Positions 7,158 through 14,484 of a stretch of 28,051 bases of DNA are shown here, one piece after another. Source of the DNA: Firmicutes bacterium CAG:194 (GTDB lineage: Bacteria; Bacillota; Clostridia; Lachnospirales; Lachnospiraceae); the NCBI GenBank assembly GCA_000432915.1, contig HF995219.1, forward strand, positions 1-28,051, given 5' to 3'. Below the pieces are notes generated by a model. That model did no database searches. It was not told the origin of the DNA and was given only the letters and a program-made list of their open reading frames with translations. Each line of letters starts with the position of its first letter. The first letter of the stretch is position 1. Made by a program: the position numbers and the translations under genes.

Positions 7158-7405
7158 CTTTTTTAAATGTACTGAATCTGTTTGTATTCATTTATTATAT
7201 GGTTGAGATGATATTAAACCAGATGAGTGAGAAAAAGAGGATTTTAAGCCTGAATGGAGAACTGGCACAGAAAAATGAACCGCTTCTGATACAGGCAAGA
7301 CAGCTGGAAGCCGCAACAATTTTCATCAAGATGGGAATTGATGAGCTGAGTGTTTCGCCTGGCTGTATCCTGCCTGTGCGAAAAGCAATCAGGGATGCAG
7401 AATAA
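7142..7405 (+). pseudogene. Chimeric remnant ending in the C-terminus of PTS Enzyme I
   Basis: The open frame of 87 codons from a TTG at 7142 is composite. Residues about 4-30 look like a membrane segment, followed by a polar stretch I do not recognise. The last 27 or so residues (FIKMGIDELSVSPGCILPVR and on) match the C-terminal end of phosphoenolpyruvate-protein phosphotransferase (ptsI). There the sequence MGxDELSVSP lies close to the end of the protein. Everything upstream of that in Enzyme I, including the phosphohistidine domain, is absent. The frame overlaps the oxidoreductase stub and has no convincing ribosome binding site. Translation of the open frame cannot be excluded. Confidence 0.65.
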
Positions 7406-7423
7406 CCTCGAAAGATTTATTGT

Positions 7424-7465
7424 AAATGTCTTGCAACAATGGTATAGTTGTTGCAGGACATTTTT
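7424..7465 (+). terminator. Rho-independent terminator after the remnant region
   Basis: A 16-bp stem (7424-7439 with 7448-7463, one G-T pair) surrounds an 8-base loop and ends in TTTTT at 7461-7465. It would stop transcription from pgeF and the remnants. Confidence 0.88.
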
Positions 7466-7467
7466 GA

Positions 7468-7495
7468 TGTAACAGGAAACTCCGTTCCTGTTACA
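7468..7495 (+). repeat. Second hairpin in the leader before the response regulator
   Basis: The perfect 11-bp arms TGTAACAGGAA (7468-7478) and TTCCTGTTACA (7485-7495) surround a six-base loop. No T run follows, so it is not a typical terminator. It starts three bases after the preceding terminator's T run. It may be an operator or an RNA hairpin. Confidence 0.6.
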
Positions 7496-7521
7496 CAAAA
7501 TGCTCTATATAAGATGGAATT

Positions 7522-7576
7522 TTAATGGAATCTTAATACTTTTCCTACCCGGGTATTAAGATTCTTTTTATATAAT
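7522..7576 (+). promoter_or_regulatory. Inverted and direct repeats upstream of the response regulator gene
   Basis: A 12-bp inverted repeat GAATCTTAATAC (7528-7539) / GTATTAAGATTC (7553-7564) has a 13-base gap and is followed by five T residues and TATAAT at 7571-7576. TTAAT also recurs as a direct repeat at 7522-7526 and 7533-7537, with an 11-base period typical of OmpR-family sites. It could be an autoregulatory operator, or an attenuator given the T run. TATAAT is very close to the ribosome binding site, so it may not be the functional -10 box. Confidence 0.5.
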
Positions 7577-7596
7577 ACTTTCAGGAGGTGAAAGAA

Positions 7597-8283
7597 ATGG
7601 CAAATATTCTGGTATGTGACGATGATAAGGAGATCGTGGAGGCGATCAGTATCTATCTGTCACAGGAGGGTTATCAGATTTTTAAAGCATATAACGGAAG
7701 AGAAGCAATCGAGGTGTTACAAAAGGAAGATATCCAGCTTCTGCTCATCGATATTATGATGCCTGAGATGGATGGAATCCATGCAATGATCAAGATCCGC
7801 ACATTTTCCGCCATCCCGATTTTAGTATTGTCGGCGAAATCGGAGGATGTAGATAAAATATTGGGACTGAATGTGGGTGCGGATGATTATATCACAAAGC
7901 CGTTCAATCCACTGGAGCTCGTGGCACGTGTGAAATCCAGCCTGAGAAGATATACGATGCTGGGAAGCTGTGCAGGCACGAAAAAGAATTATGTAGTCGG
8001 TTCTCTGGAGATCGATGATGAAGCAAAGATCGTCACAGTGGACGGAGAACAGGTCAGGCTGACACCGATCGAATATCAGATCCTGCTTCTTTTAGTGCAG
8101 AATCCGGGCAGAGTGTTCTCAACGCAGCAGATTTATGAAAACATCTGGAATGAGGAAGCTTATGGCGCGGAAAATACGGTAGCGGTACATATCCGTCATA
8201 TTCGTGAAAAAATAGAGATCAATCCAAAGGAGCCGCGTTATCTGAAGGTTGTATGGGGCGTAGGCTATAAGATTGAAAAGTAA
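7597..8283 (+). CDS. OmpR/PhoB-family response regulator
   Basis: This two-component response regulator has 228 residues. The receiver domain has acidic residues Asp8-Asp10 (VCDDD), the phosphoacceptor Asp52 in LLLIDIMMPEMDG, Ser79, and Lys101 in ITKPFNP. The C-terminal part is a winged-helix DNA-binding domain with NTVAVHIRHIREKI and YLKVVWGVGYKIEK. I prefer the ATG at 7597 because AGGAGGTG (7583-7590) lies six bases upstream; a GTG at 7588 is inside that site. The histidine kinase gene begins 54 bases downstream in the same direction, so the two form a pair. Repeats just upstream could be its own binding site. The target genes are unknown. Confidence 0.95.
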   Translation: MANILVCDDDKEIVEAISIYLSQEGYQIFKAYNGREAIEVLQKEDIQLLLIDIMMPEMDGIHAMIKIRTFSAIPILVLSAKSEDVDKILGLNVGADDYITKPFNPLELVARVKSSLRRYTMLGSCAGTKKNYVVGSLEIDDEAKIVTVDGEQVRLTPIEYQILLLLVQNPGRVFSTQQIYENIWNEEAYGAENTVAVHIRHIREKIEINPKEPRYLKVVWGVGYKIEK

Positions 8284-8337
8284 CAGATAAAAAGGAATCG
8301 CAGAAGGAATTCTGTAAAACGAGGTAGGAAAATAAGA

Positions 8338-11064
8338 ATGAAGAATTGGTTAAAAAAAAGTAAGCGGCTGATCGCCGGTGCGATTTCCTTGATATGTGCC
8401 ATGGGAATGGCTTTTGTACTGGCATTTCTGGGATATTCCATGAATGTGGTAAACAGACAGGGCAGCTATTATACGCTGGATCTGTTTACAGACGAAGAAA
8501 ATTTTGAGCAGACGAGTACATTTTATGATTTTCTGCATGTAGATCTGTCTCAGCTTTCTGAATATATGGCTGTCAGTTCGCAGATGGAAAAGAACGGAAA
8601 ATACGATTCTGATAAGGAAATCGATATATTTGCCTATGACAACAGGAAAAGAACTGTCAAGCCGAAGGTGGAGCTGCCAAAACTCATTTACAAAACAGGG
8701 GATCTGATCGCCTGGTGGAATAGTGAGGATAGCTTCAGCTATGAGTCATACGGTTCTACGGAAAGCATGCCGGAGGAAAGTATGGAAACAACGGCAGAAA
8801 ACGAAGAGACTGCTTCCTATATGATCGTAGCAGAGACAGCGGATGAGATGTCAGAAGGCGAATACAGGACAGAAACAGACACTGCTTACACAACAGATGA
8901 AGTGGCATTATCTGATGCGGTAGAAGAAGCACAGGATGATACCACAGAACAGACAATGGAAAGACTTGTCGAAGAATACAAACCGGTCAATATAGACAGT
9001 CTGTATGATCTGACACTTCCGGAAGGAATGACATATGACAACGTTGTGCGTGCTGTGCAGCAGGCAGCATGTGATCTTGCAACAAACTATGCGATTTACA
9101 ACAATTATAAACAGGTGCTCAAAGAAGATATGAATTTAAAATATCTGATGGTGGATCCATCCGGTAAGGTACAGTATACGAATCTGGACCGCAGTAAGGA
9201 TACAGATGCACTTATCACTGCCATGCAGGAATGTGGCGTCTATATGTGCTATGACTATGAGACGGATGAGCTTGTATGTGATGGGGTAAAAGCAGGGAAT
9301 GAAGTGCCGTATAAGAGCCTGCTCCATTCCTATCGTTACAGTTTTCCGGAAGGCGGTAAGCTGTATATCTGCGTGCGCACACAGGCAGATCAGGGAACAA
9401 ATTCAAAGCTGCTTGGCAAATGGAATGGGCATGATACTTATGCACAGGCAGCAAAAAGCTATACGATGCTGAAAAACAAACTGCCTCTGATGGGCTTTTT
9501 GATGCTGCTTGTAATCGCAGGGGTACTGGCATTGTTTGCACTTGCAGGCTATCTTGCATTTATCATTATGCAGCCAAAACGGGAAAAAGAGCAGCTGCGT
9601 TATTTTGACACCTGGTATACAGAGCTGGCAGCGGCCATTGCGATCGGCAGTGCTGTTTTGATTGGCGCTGTTGGCTTGGAGATTGCGGCAAGTCTGAGTG
9701 GCAGTGGATATGACACCTACAGCGGGCAGATCGGGGCAAAGATATTTTGCGGTATTCTGCTCCTGACATTCTTCCTGTTATATTTGCTGCTGCTTGCCTA
9801 CACAGGATCTCTGGTCAGAAGGATCAAGGCAGGGACGTTCTGGAAGAACAGTATCTGTTACAGAATTCTGCATATTGTGAAGGTAGTATGTAAAAAGTGT
9901 ATCCATGTGATCTGCAGAGGTATCAGGTCTGTGATCAACCACCGGTCACTCGCTATCCGCAGCTTTGTACCGGTGTATGGCGGACTTTTGGGACTGTTTC
10001 TGGTAAACCTGTTTTTTGCCGGTGTCGGTGTGATCGGCATAGCCATTTTCCTTGATCTAATCGTTATCATACTGTATGGGCTTTATATTTATTACAGCAA
10101 TCGGACACGGGAGAAAATCGTGGAAGGTATCACAAGAATCTCTGAGGGTGACCTTACATACCAGATCGATACAGAGAAAATGTATGGCGAAAACAAGGTA
10201 ATGGCAGAGGCGGTCAATCAGATCGGAAATGCTGTACAAAACGCTGTGACGATCAGTATGAAGGATGAAAGACTGAAAGCAGATCTGATCACGAATGTAT
10301 CACACGATATCAAAACGCCGCTGACTTCCATCATCAACTATGTGGATCTTTTAAAACGGGAAGATATCCAAAATGAAAAGGCGCAGGAATATATCAGGAT
10401 ACTGGATGAAAAATCACAGCGTCTGAAAAGACTGACACTGGATCTGGTAGAAGCAAGCAAGATCAGCTCCGGTAATATTACATTGAAGATGGGGCAGCTC
10501 AATGTTTCCGAACTGTTTACGCAGGCAATTGGAGAATATGAGGATAAATGGAAAGAAAAGGGATTGCAGATTGTGGCAGATGTGGAGCCGAAGGATGGTG
10601 AGCCTCCTTACCTGATCTGGGCGGATTCCGACAGAACATGGCGTGTCCTCAATAACCTGTTTGGAAATATTTATAAATATGCGATGCAGGGTACAAGAGT
10701 GTATTGTGATGTCAGACGTACCACAGCCATGAAACCCTGTTATGCTGCAGATGATGTGTGTCAGACCGGTAAAAGGGAAAGCAGAAATGCAAATGAAGCT
10801 TATGACGCAAGTGCAACGAATGAAAACAGAATTGAGATAACGATCAAGAATATTTCCGCACAGCCATTGAATATTGCGGCGGATGAGCTGACGGAGCGTT
10901 TCATCAGAGGGGATGTCAGCCGCAGCACGGAAGGAAGCGGACTGGGGCTTTCTATTGCGAAGAATCTTGTGAAAGCGCAGGGCGGAGAGTTTGAGATCTA
11001 TCTGGACGGGGATCTGTTCAAGGTCAGCATCGACTTCCCGGCGTATACGGATAATACGCATTAA
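8338..11064 (+). CDS. Large multi-pass sensor histidine kinase
   Basis: This 908-residue kinase partners the upstream regulator. It has a first membrane helix (about 12-33), a long extracellular region (about 34-380), and further membrane helices near 383-407, 431-453, 468-493, 546-566 and 568-588. A HAMP-like segment (about 588-640, ISEGDLTYQI) follows. The H-box NVSHDIKTPLTSI contains His656, and the ATPase domain has N-box NLFGNIYKYA and G-box STEGSGLGLS (863-872). The extracellular part has a Glu/Thr/Ser-rich stretch at about 129-215. The ATPase domain carries a roughly 35-residue polar insertion at about 795-829. AGGTAGGAAA supports the ATG. The stimulus is unknown; several membrane segments suggest an envelope signal. 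Confidence 0.93.
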   Translation: MKNWLKKSKRLIAGAISLICAMGMAFVLAFLGYSMNVVNRQGSYYTLDLFTDEENFEQTSTFYDFLHVDLSQLSEYMAVSSQMEKNGKYDSDKEIDIFAYDNRKRTVKPKVELPKLIYKTGDLIAWWNSEDSFSYESYGSTESMPEESMETTAENEETASYMIVAETADEMSEGEYRTETDTAYTTDEVALSDAVEEAQDDTTEQTMERLVEEYKPVNIDSLYDLTLPEGMTYDNVVRAVQQAACDLATNYAIYNNYKQVLKEDMNLKYLMVDPSGKVQYTNLDRSKDTDALITAMQECGVYMCYDYETDELVCDGVKAGNEVPYKSLLHSYRYSFPEGGKLYICVRTQADQGTNSKLLGKWNGHDTYAQAAKSYTMLKNKLPLMGFLMLLVIAGVLALFALAGYLAFIIMQPKREKEQLRYFDTWYTELAAAIAIGSAVLIGAVGLEIAASLSGSGYDTYSGQIGAKIFCGILLLTFFLLYLLLLAYTGSLVRRIKAGTFWKNSICYRILHIVKVVCKKCIHVICRGIRSVINHRSLAIRSFVPVYGGLLGLFLVNLFFAGVGVIGIAIFLDLIVIILYGLYIYYSNRTREKIVEGITRISEGDLTYQIDTEKMYGENKVMAEAVNQIGNAVQNAVTISMKDERLKADLITNVSHDIKTPLTSIINYVDLLKREDIQNEKAQEYIRILDEKSQRLKRLTLDLVEASKISSGNITLKMGQLNVSELFTQAIGEYEDKWKEKGLQIVADVEPKDGEPPYLIWADSDRTWRVLNNLFGNIYKYAMQGTRVYCDVRRTTAMKPCYAADDVCQTGKRESRNANEAYDASATNENRIEITIKNISAQPLNIAADELTERFIRGDVSRSTEGSGLGLSIAKNLVKAQGGEFEIYLDGDLFKVSIDFPAYTDNTH

Positions 11065-11101
11065 CATGGTATAGAGTAATGGTATAGAAATTTATGTAAG
11101 T

Positions 11102-11336
11102 ATGAAAGAAAACGGCTCCTGCATGACAGGTATGCACGCTGCATATGCTTTTCTACTAGGGCACGTACTGTCAATCTATATGGCACGCGAACATTCGACA
11201 TCCATGTCTCAGGTTCGCTGCCACGACATCCTTGTCGTGGCACCATATATCTTGTCAGTACTTAGCCAAGTAGAAAGAAGCATACACAGCTCATCGCATT
11301 CCTTGTCATGCAGGAGCCGTTTTTATATTCTTTCAT
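11102..11336 (+). repeat. Structured element III: 235-base nested palindrome with two inner hairpins
   Basis: Arms pair progressively from outside to inside. The pairs are 11102-11110 with 11328-11336 (9 bp, alternative to the base of the next stem), 11109-11128 with 11304-11323 (20 bp), 11144-11150 with 11278-11284, 11151-11157 with 11269-11275, 11160-11162 with 11265-11267, 11165-11170 with 11256-11261, and 11177-11183 with 11243-11249. The interior holds two hairpins: GCGAAC/GTTCGC (11187-11218, with an inner GACA/TGTC stem) and GCCACGACA/TGTCGTGGC (11220-11241, 4-base loop). TTTTTAT follows the 20-bp stem, so it can end transcription of the kinase gene. The complexity far exceeds an ordinary terminator; a structured RNA or a fold-back repeat is likely. 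Confidence 0.85.
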
Positions 11337-11373
11337 TGATGTGCAGATCTATGATACACTGTTAAGATGTAAA

Positions 11374-11634
11374 AATCCCCGCGGTGGCAGACAGTAAGCA
11401 ATCGATAGTGTAGACGACCGAGATTTGCGAAGCACTTGCCACGCGGAGAGACCACCATGCTTTTTGGTAAATGTAGTGGATTTACGTAGTAAATCCACTA
11501 TGCAGCCTCTGTGCATCGGCGGAGCCGATTCTACATGCACAGAGGTTCGAGTGGCCGGAGCGCGTGCAATATGTGCTTCGAGCAAATCGCAGGGGAGTCA
11601 AACGTGATTGCGTCTGTCTGCCATCGCGGGGATT
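11374..11634. repeat. Structured element II: 261-base palindrome enclosing the two-hairpin module
   Basis: The closing stem is 21 bp with one G-T pair (11374-11394 with 11614-11634). Inside are GCAATC/GATTGC (11398-11403, 11606-11611) and a 7+7-bp stem with a two-base bulge (11422-11435, 11573-11588). A 9-bp stem with a bulged C (11436-11445, 11561-11569) follows. The core is the module also seen in element I: hairpin A (11474-11500, triloop GTA) and hairpin B. In hairpin B, 11506-11516 pairs with 11535-11545 and the inner stem is CGGC-GGA-GCCG, with a seven-base 3' bulge at 11528-11534. On the minus strand the closing stem is followed by TTTTT, so it may terminate prs transcripts. The orientation of action is unknown. 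Confidence 0.87.
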
Positions 11635-11652
11635 ATATATATATTATTCTAC

Positions 11653-12840
11653 TTAGATCAGCACATCCTCCCGGGCATTGTACTTCGCAAGCACCTCATG
11701 GATCTTCTCTGTCGGTGTCAGTACATTTCCCATGGAAATATCATGATTCATAAAATCAACAATGCTGGCAAGGAACTTGCTCATATCTGCCGTGACAAAA
11801 TAGTCACGCTCTAAAATTTCCGGTGGAAGATACGTCAGGTTGGTGCAGACAACGCGGTCAAACACACCGTTTGCATAAGCCTCATCAAAGGCTGCAAGCC
11901 CTTCCGTGAAAAGACCGAAAGTACAGCAGACAAATACACGCTTTGCCTTCATTGCCTTTAACTGCTTGGCTGTGTCGATCATACTACCGCCGGATGCGAT
12001 CATGTCATCAATGATGATAACATCCTTTCCTTCGATATTATCTCCTAAAAATTCATGTGCTACGATCGGATTTTTGCCGTTTACGACCTTGGAGTAATCA
12101 CGACGCTTGTAAAACATACCCGTATCAACACCGAGTACGGAAGAGAAGTAGACTGCTCTGTCAAGAGCACCTTCATCCGGGCTGATCACGATCATATGAT
12201 CCTTATCGATGATCAGATCCTTCTCGTAACGGAGCAGAGAACGGATGAACTGGTACGGCGGTGTAAAATTATCGAAGCCCTTCAGTGGTGTCGCATTCTG
12301 GACACGCGGATCGTGGGCATCAAACGTAATGAAGTTGGAAACACCCATTTCACTCAGCTCTTTGAGTGCATAAGCGCAGTCAAGCGATTCACGGCCGCTT
12401 CTTTTATGCTGTCTGCCTTCATATAAGAAAGGCATGATAACATTGATCCTGTGTGCTTTTCCTGCGATAGCAGCGATCATTCTCTTTAAATCCTGGTAGT
12501 GGTCATCCGGAGATTTGTGGTTTTCACAACCATTGACTGTATAGGTCAGACTATGGTTACATACATCGACCATTAAAAAGACATCCTTACCTCTGACAGA
12601 TTCGGATAAGACGCCCTTGCCTTCACCGCTTCCAAAACGTGGACAGGCAGCCTTGATCAGATAATTTTCTTCAGAATAACCGCGGAATGCGGGATCCTGT
12701 TTGATATCATTATGTACATTTTTGCGAAAATCCACAAGATATTCGTTGACACGGTCACCGAGCTCCTTACAGCTGTCAAGCGCTAAAAGCTTCAGCGGAG
12801 CAACCGGCATTGCGGATTCGAGTTCAACTAAGTTTGGCAT
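11653..12840 (-). CDS. prs: Ribose-phosphate pyrophosphokinase (long form)
   Basis: This enzyme makes PRPP from ribose 5-phosphate and ATP for purine, pyrimidine, NAD, histidine and tryptophan synthesis. The 395-residue protein is longer than the roughly 315 residues of classical bacterial enzymes. Recognisable parts are the PFLYEGRQHKRSGRES loop (137-152), FDAHDPRVQ (173-181), SPDEGALDRA (220-229) and the KRRD catalytic loop (245-248). The PRPP-binding loop is VIIIDDMIASGGSM (274-287). The extra length lies mainly in the first 80 residues and near 100-115. GGAGG lies five bases before the ATG. A promoter with an extended -10 lies upstream at 12881-12909. The gene is divergent from der and stands alone. 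Confidence 0.93.
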   Translation of the reverse strand: MPNLVELESAMPVAPLKLLALDSCKELGDRVNEYLVDFRKNVHNDIKQDPAFRGYSEENYLIKAACPRFGSGEGKGVLSESVRGKDVFLMVDVCNHSLTYTVNGCENHKSPDDHYQDLKRMIAAIAGKAHRINVIMPFLYEGRQHKRSGRESLDCAYALKELSEMGVSNFITFDAHDPRVQNATPLKGFDNFTPPYQFIRSLLRYEKDLIIDKDHMIVISPDEGALDRAVYFSSVLGVDTGMFYKRRDYSKVVNGKNPIVAHEFLGDNIEGKDVIIIDDMIASGGSMIDTAKQLKAMKAKRVFVCCTFGLFTEGLAAFDEAYANGVFDRVVCTNLTYLPPEILERDYFVTADMSKFLASIVDFMNHDISMGNVLTPTEKIHEVLAKYNAREDVLI

Positions 12841-12880
12841 GATTCCCTCCTAAGATATGTGCAGTTAAAATCCATTCTTA

Positions 12881-12909
12881 TTTATAGCATACATAACAGG
12901 GAAAGACAA
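12881..12909 (-). promoter_or_regulatory. Likely sigma-A promoter of prs
   Basis: On the minus strand, TTGTCT (12904-12909) is followed after exactly 17 bases by TATAAA (12881-12886). A TG-N extended -10 sits directly before TATAAA. It is about 40 bases upstream of the prs start codon. Confidence 0.65.
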
Positions 12910-12924
12910 GCTAAAATACAGGGC

Positions 12925-12951
12925 GTGGTCTGCCGGACAGGGGCTGACCAC
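12925..12951. promoter_or_regulatory. Inverted repeat between the prs and der promoters
   Basis: GTGGTC (12925-12930) and GACCAC (12946-12951) form a 6-bp palindrome with a 15-base gap. It lies between the divergent promoters and touches the der -35 box, so it could be an operator. It is short and no known regulator site is recognised. Confidence 0.3.
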
Positions 12952-12980
12952 TTTACAACTCAATCTGAATATTGTAATAT
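12952..12980 (+). promoter_or_regulatory. Likely promoter of der-plsY-gpsA
   Basis: TTTACA (12952-12957) and TAATAT (12975-12980) are separated by 17 bases. This predicts a leader of about 120 bases before der, which contains a small hairpin (CTCCA/TGGAG near 13037-13054) and no convincing gene. Confidence 0.5.
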
Positions 12981-13107
12981 AAATCAATATGGAAAAAAAT
13001 AAAACCTATTATGTCAGAGTGTGGTGTGAATGGCTCCTCCAAGTCAAAGTGGAGCAGCGTAAAGAAGATCCGCATCAGAAAGTAGTTTATCGTATAAAGG
13101 AGAGCAT

Positions 13108-14448
13108 ATGGAAAATAGAAAAAGAAAGCCGATCGTTGCGGTGGTTGGGCGTCCGAATGTCGGAAAATCAACCCTGTTCAATGCCCTTGCGGGTTCCCGT
13201 ATTTCTATTGTAAAGGATACGCCGGGTATTACAAGAGACCGTATCTATGCAGATGTGACATGGCTGAATTACAGCTTTACACTGATCGATACAGGCGGTA
13301 TTGAGCCGGACAGCAAGGATATCATCCTTTCACAGATGCGTGAGCAGGCACAGATCGCGATCGATACGGCAGATGTTATTTTATTTATGGTAGATGTCAA
13401 ACAGGGACTGGTAGATGCGGATGCTAAGGTGGCAGACATGCTCAGACGGTCAAAGAAGCCGATCATTCTGGTTGTCAATAAGGTAGACAGCTATGAAAAG
13501 ATGATGCTCGATGTGTATGAATTTTACAATCTGGGCATCGGGGAACCAATGGCGATCTCAGCGGCAAACAGACAGGGCATCGGTGAAGTGCTGGATGAGG
13601 TTGTATCGCATTTTGCGGATGATACGGCTGAAGATGTAGAGGATGAAAGACCGCGTATTGCGATCGTCGGAAAACCGAATGTCGGAAAGAGCTCCCTGAT
13701 CAATAAGCTGCTTGGGGAAAACAGACTGATCGTATCCGATATCGCCGGTACGACAAGAGATGCAGTCGATGCAGAAGTGACCTATAACGGAAAAGAATAT
13801 ATTTTTATCGATACAGCGGGACTTCGCCGCAAAAATAAGATCAAAGAGGAACTGGAGCAGTATATGATCGTGCGTACGGTTTCTGCTGTGGAACGTGCGG
13901 ATATTGTGATCCTTCTGATCGATGCACTGGAAGGTGTGACGGAGCAGGATGCCAAGATTGCAGGGATTGCACACGAACGCGGAAAGGGCATTATCATTGC
14001 TGTCAATAAATGGGATGCACTGGAAAAGGACGATAAGACGATCTACCGCTTTACAGAGAAGGTCAGACAGATCCTGTCATTTATGCCATATGCGGAGATC
14101 ACCTTTATCTCAGCAAAGACAGGACAGCGTATCGGAAAGCTGTATGAGCTGATCGACATGGTAGAGCAGAACCAGTCCATGCGTGTTGCAACAGGCGTGC
14201 TCAATGAGATCATGGCAGAAGCAGTTGCACTCCAGCAGCCACCGAGCGACAAGGGCAAGCGCCTCAGACTGTACTATATCACACAGGTTGCTGTAAAACC
14301 GCCGACCTTTGTGATATTTGTTAATGACAAGCAGCTGATGCACTTCTCTTATACAAGATATATCGAAAATAAGATCAGGGATACCTTTGGCTTTAAAGGA
14401 ACACCGCTGCATTTCATTATCCGGGAGCGGAAAGAGAAGGATCAATAA
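13108..14448 (+). CDS. der: Ribosome biogenesis GTPase Der (EngA)
   Basis: Der is an essential GTPase with two tandem G domains that acts in 50S assembly. The first domain shows GRPNVGKST (14-22), DTGG (61-64) and NKVD (124-127). The second shows GKPNVGKSS (188-196), DTAG (235-238) and NKWD (300-303). The C-terminal 90 or so residues form the KH-like domain, including RLRLYYITQVAVKPPTFVIF. The 446-residue length is standard. AAGGAGA six bases before the ATG fixes the start. plsY follows after 36 bases and gpsA after that, a frequent Firmicutes order that links ribosome assembly with phospholipid synthesis in one transcript. Confidence 0.98.
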   Translation: MENRKRKPIVAVVGRPNVGKSTLFNALAGSRISIVKDTPGITRDRIYADVTWLNYSFTLIDTGGIEPDSKDIILSQMREQAQIAIDTADVILFMVDVKQGLVDADAKVADMLRRSKKPIILVVNKVDSYEKMMLDVYEFYNLGIGEPMAISAANRQGIGEVLDEVVSHFADDTAEDVEDERPRIAIVGKPNVGKSSLINKLLGENRLIVSDIAGTTRDAVDAEVTYNGKEYIFIDTAGLRRKNKIKEELEQYMIVRTVSAVERADIVILLIDALEGVTEQDAKIAGIAHERGKGIIIAVNKWDALEKDDKTIYRFTEKVRQILSFMPYAEITFISAKTGQRIGKLYELIDMVEQNQSMRVATGVLNEIMAEAVALQQPPSDKGKRLRLYYITQVAVKPPTFVIFVNDKQLMHFSYTRYIENKIRDTFGFKGTPLHFIIRERKEKDQ

Positions 14449-14484
14449 AAGAGATAATCAGGATAAACAAGCGAGGGCAGGAAA

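Noticed and set aside
11102..11365. Open frames of 60-90 codons inside the 11065-11652 gap
   Set aside because: They lie within the giant palindromes, have no ribosome binding site and no recognisable protein pattern. Both strands are open simply because the arms mirror each other.
12989..13213. A 74-codon frame in the der leader
   Set aside because: It overlaps the der start in another frame and has no ribosome binding site; the region fits better as an untranslated leader.
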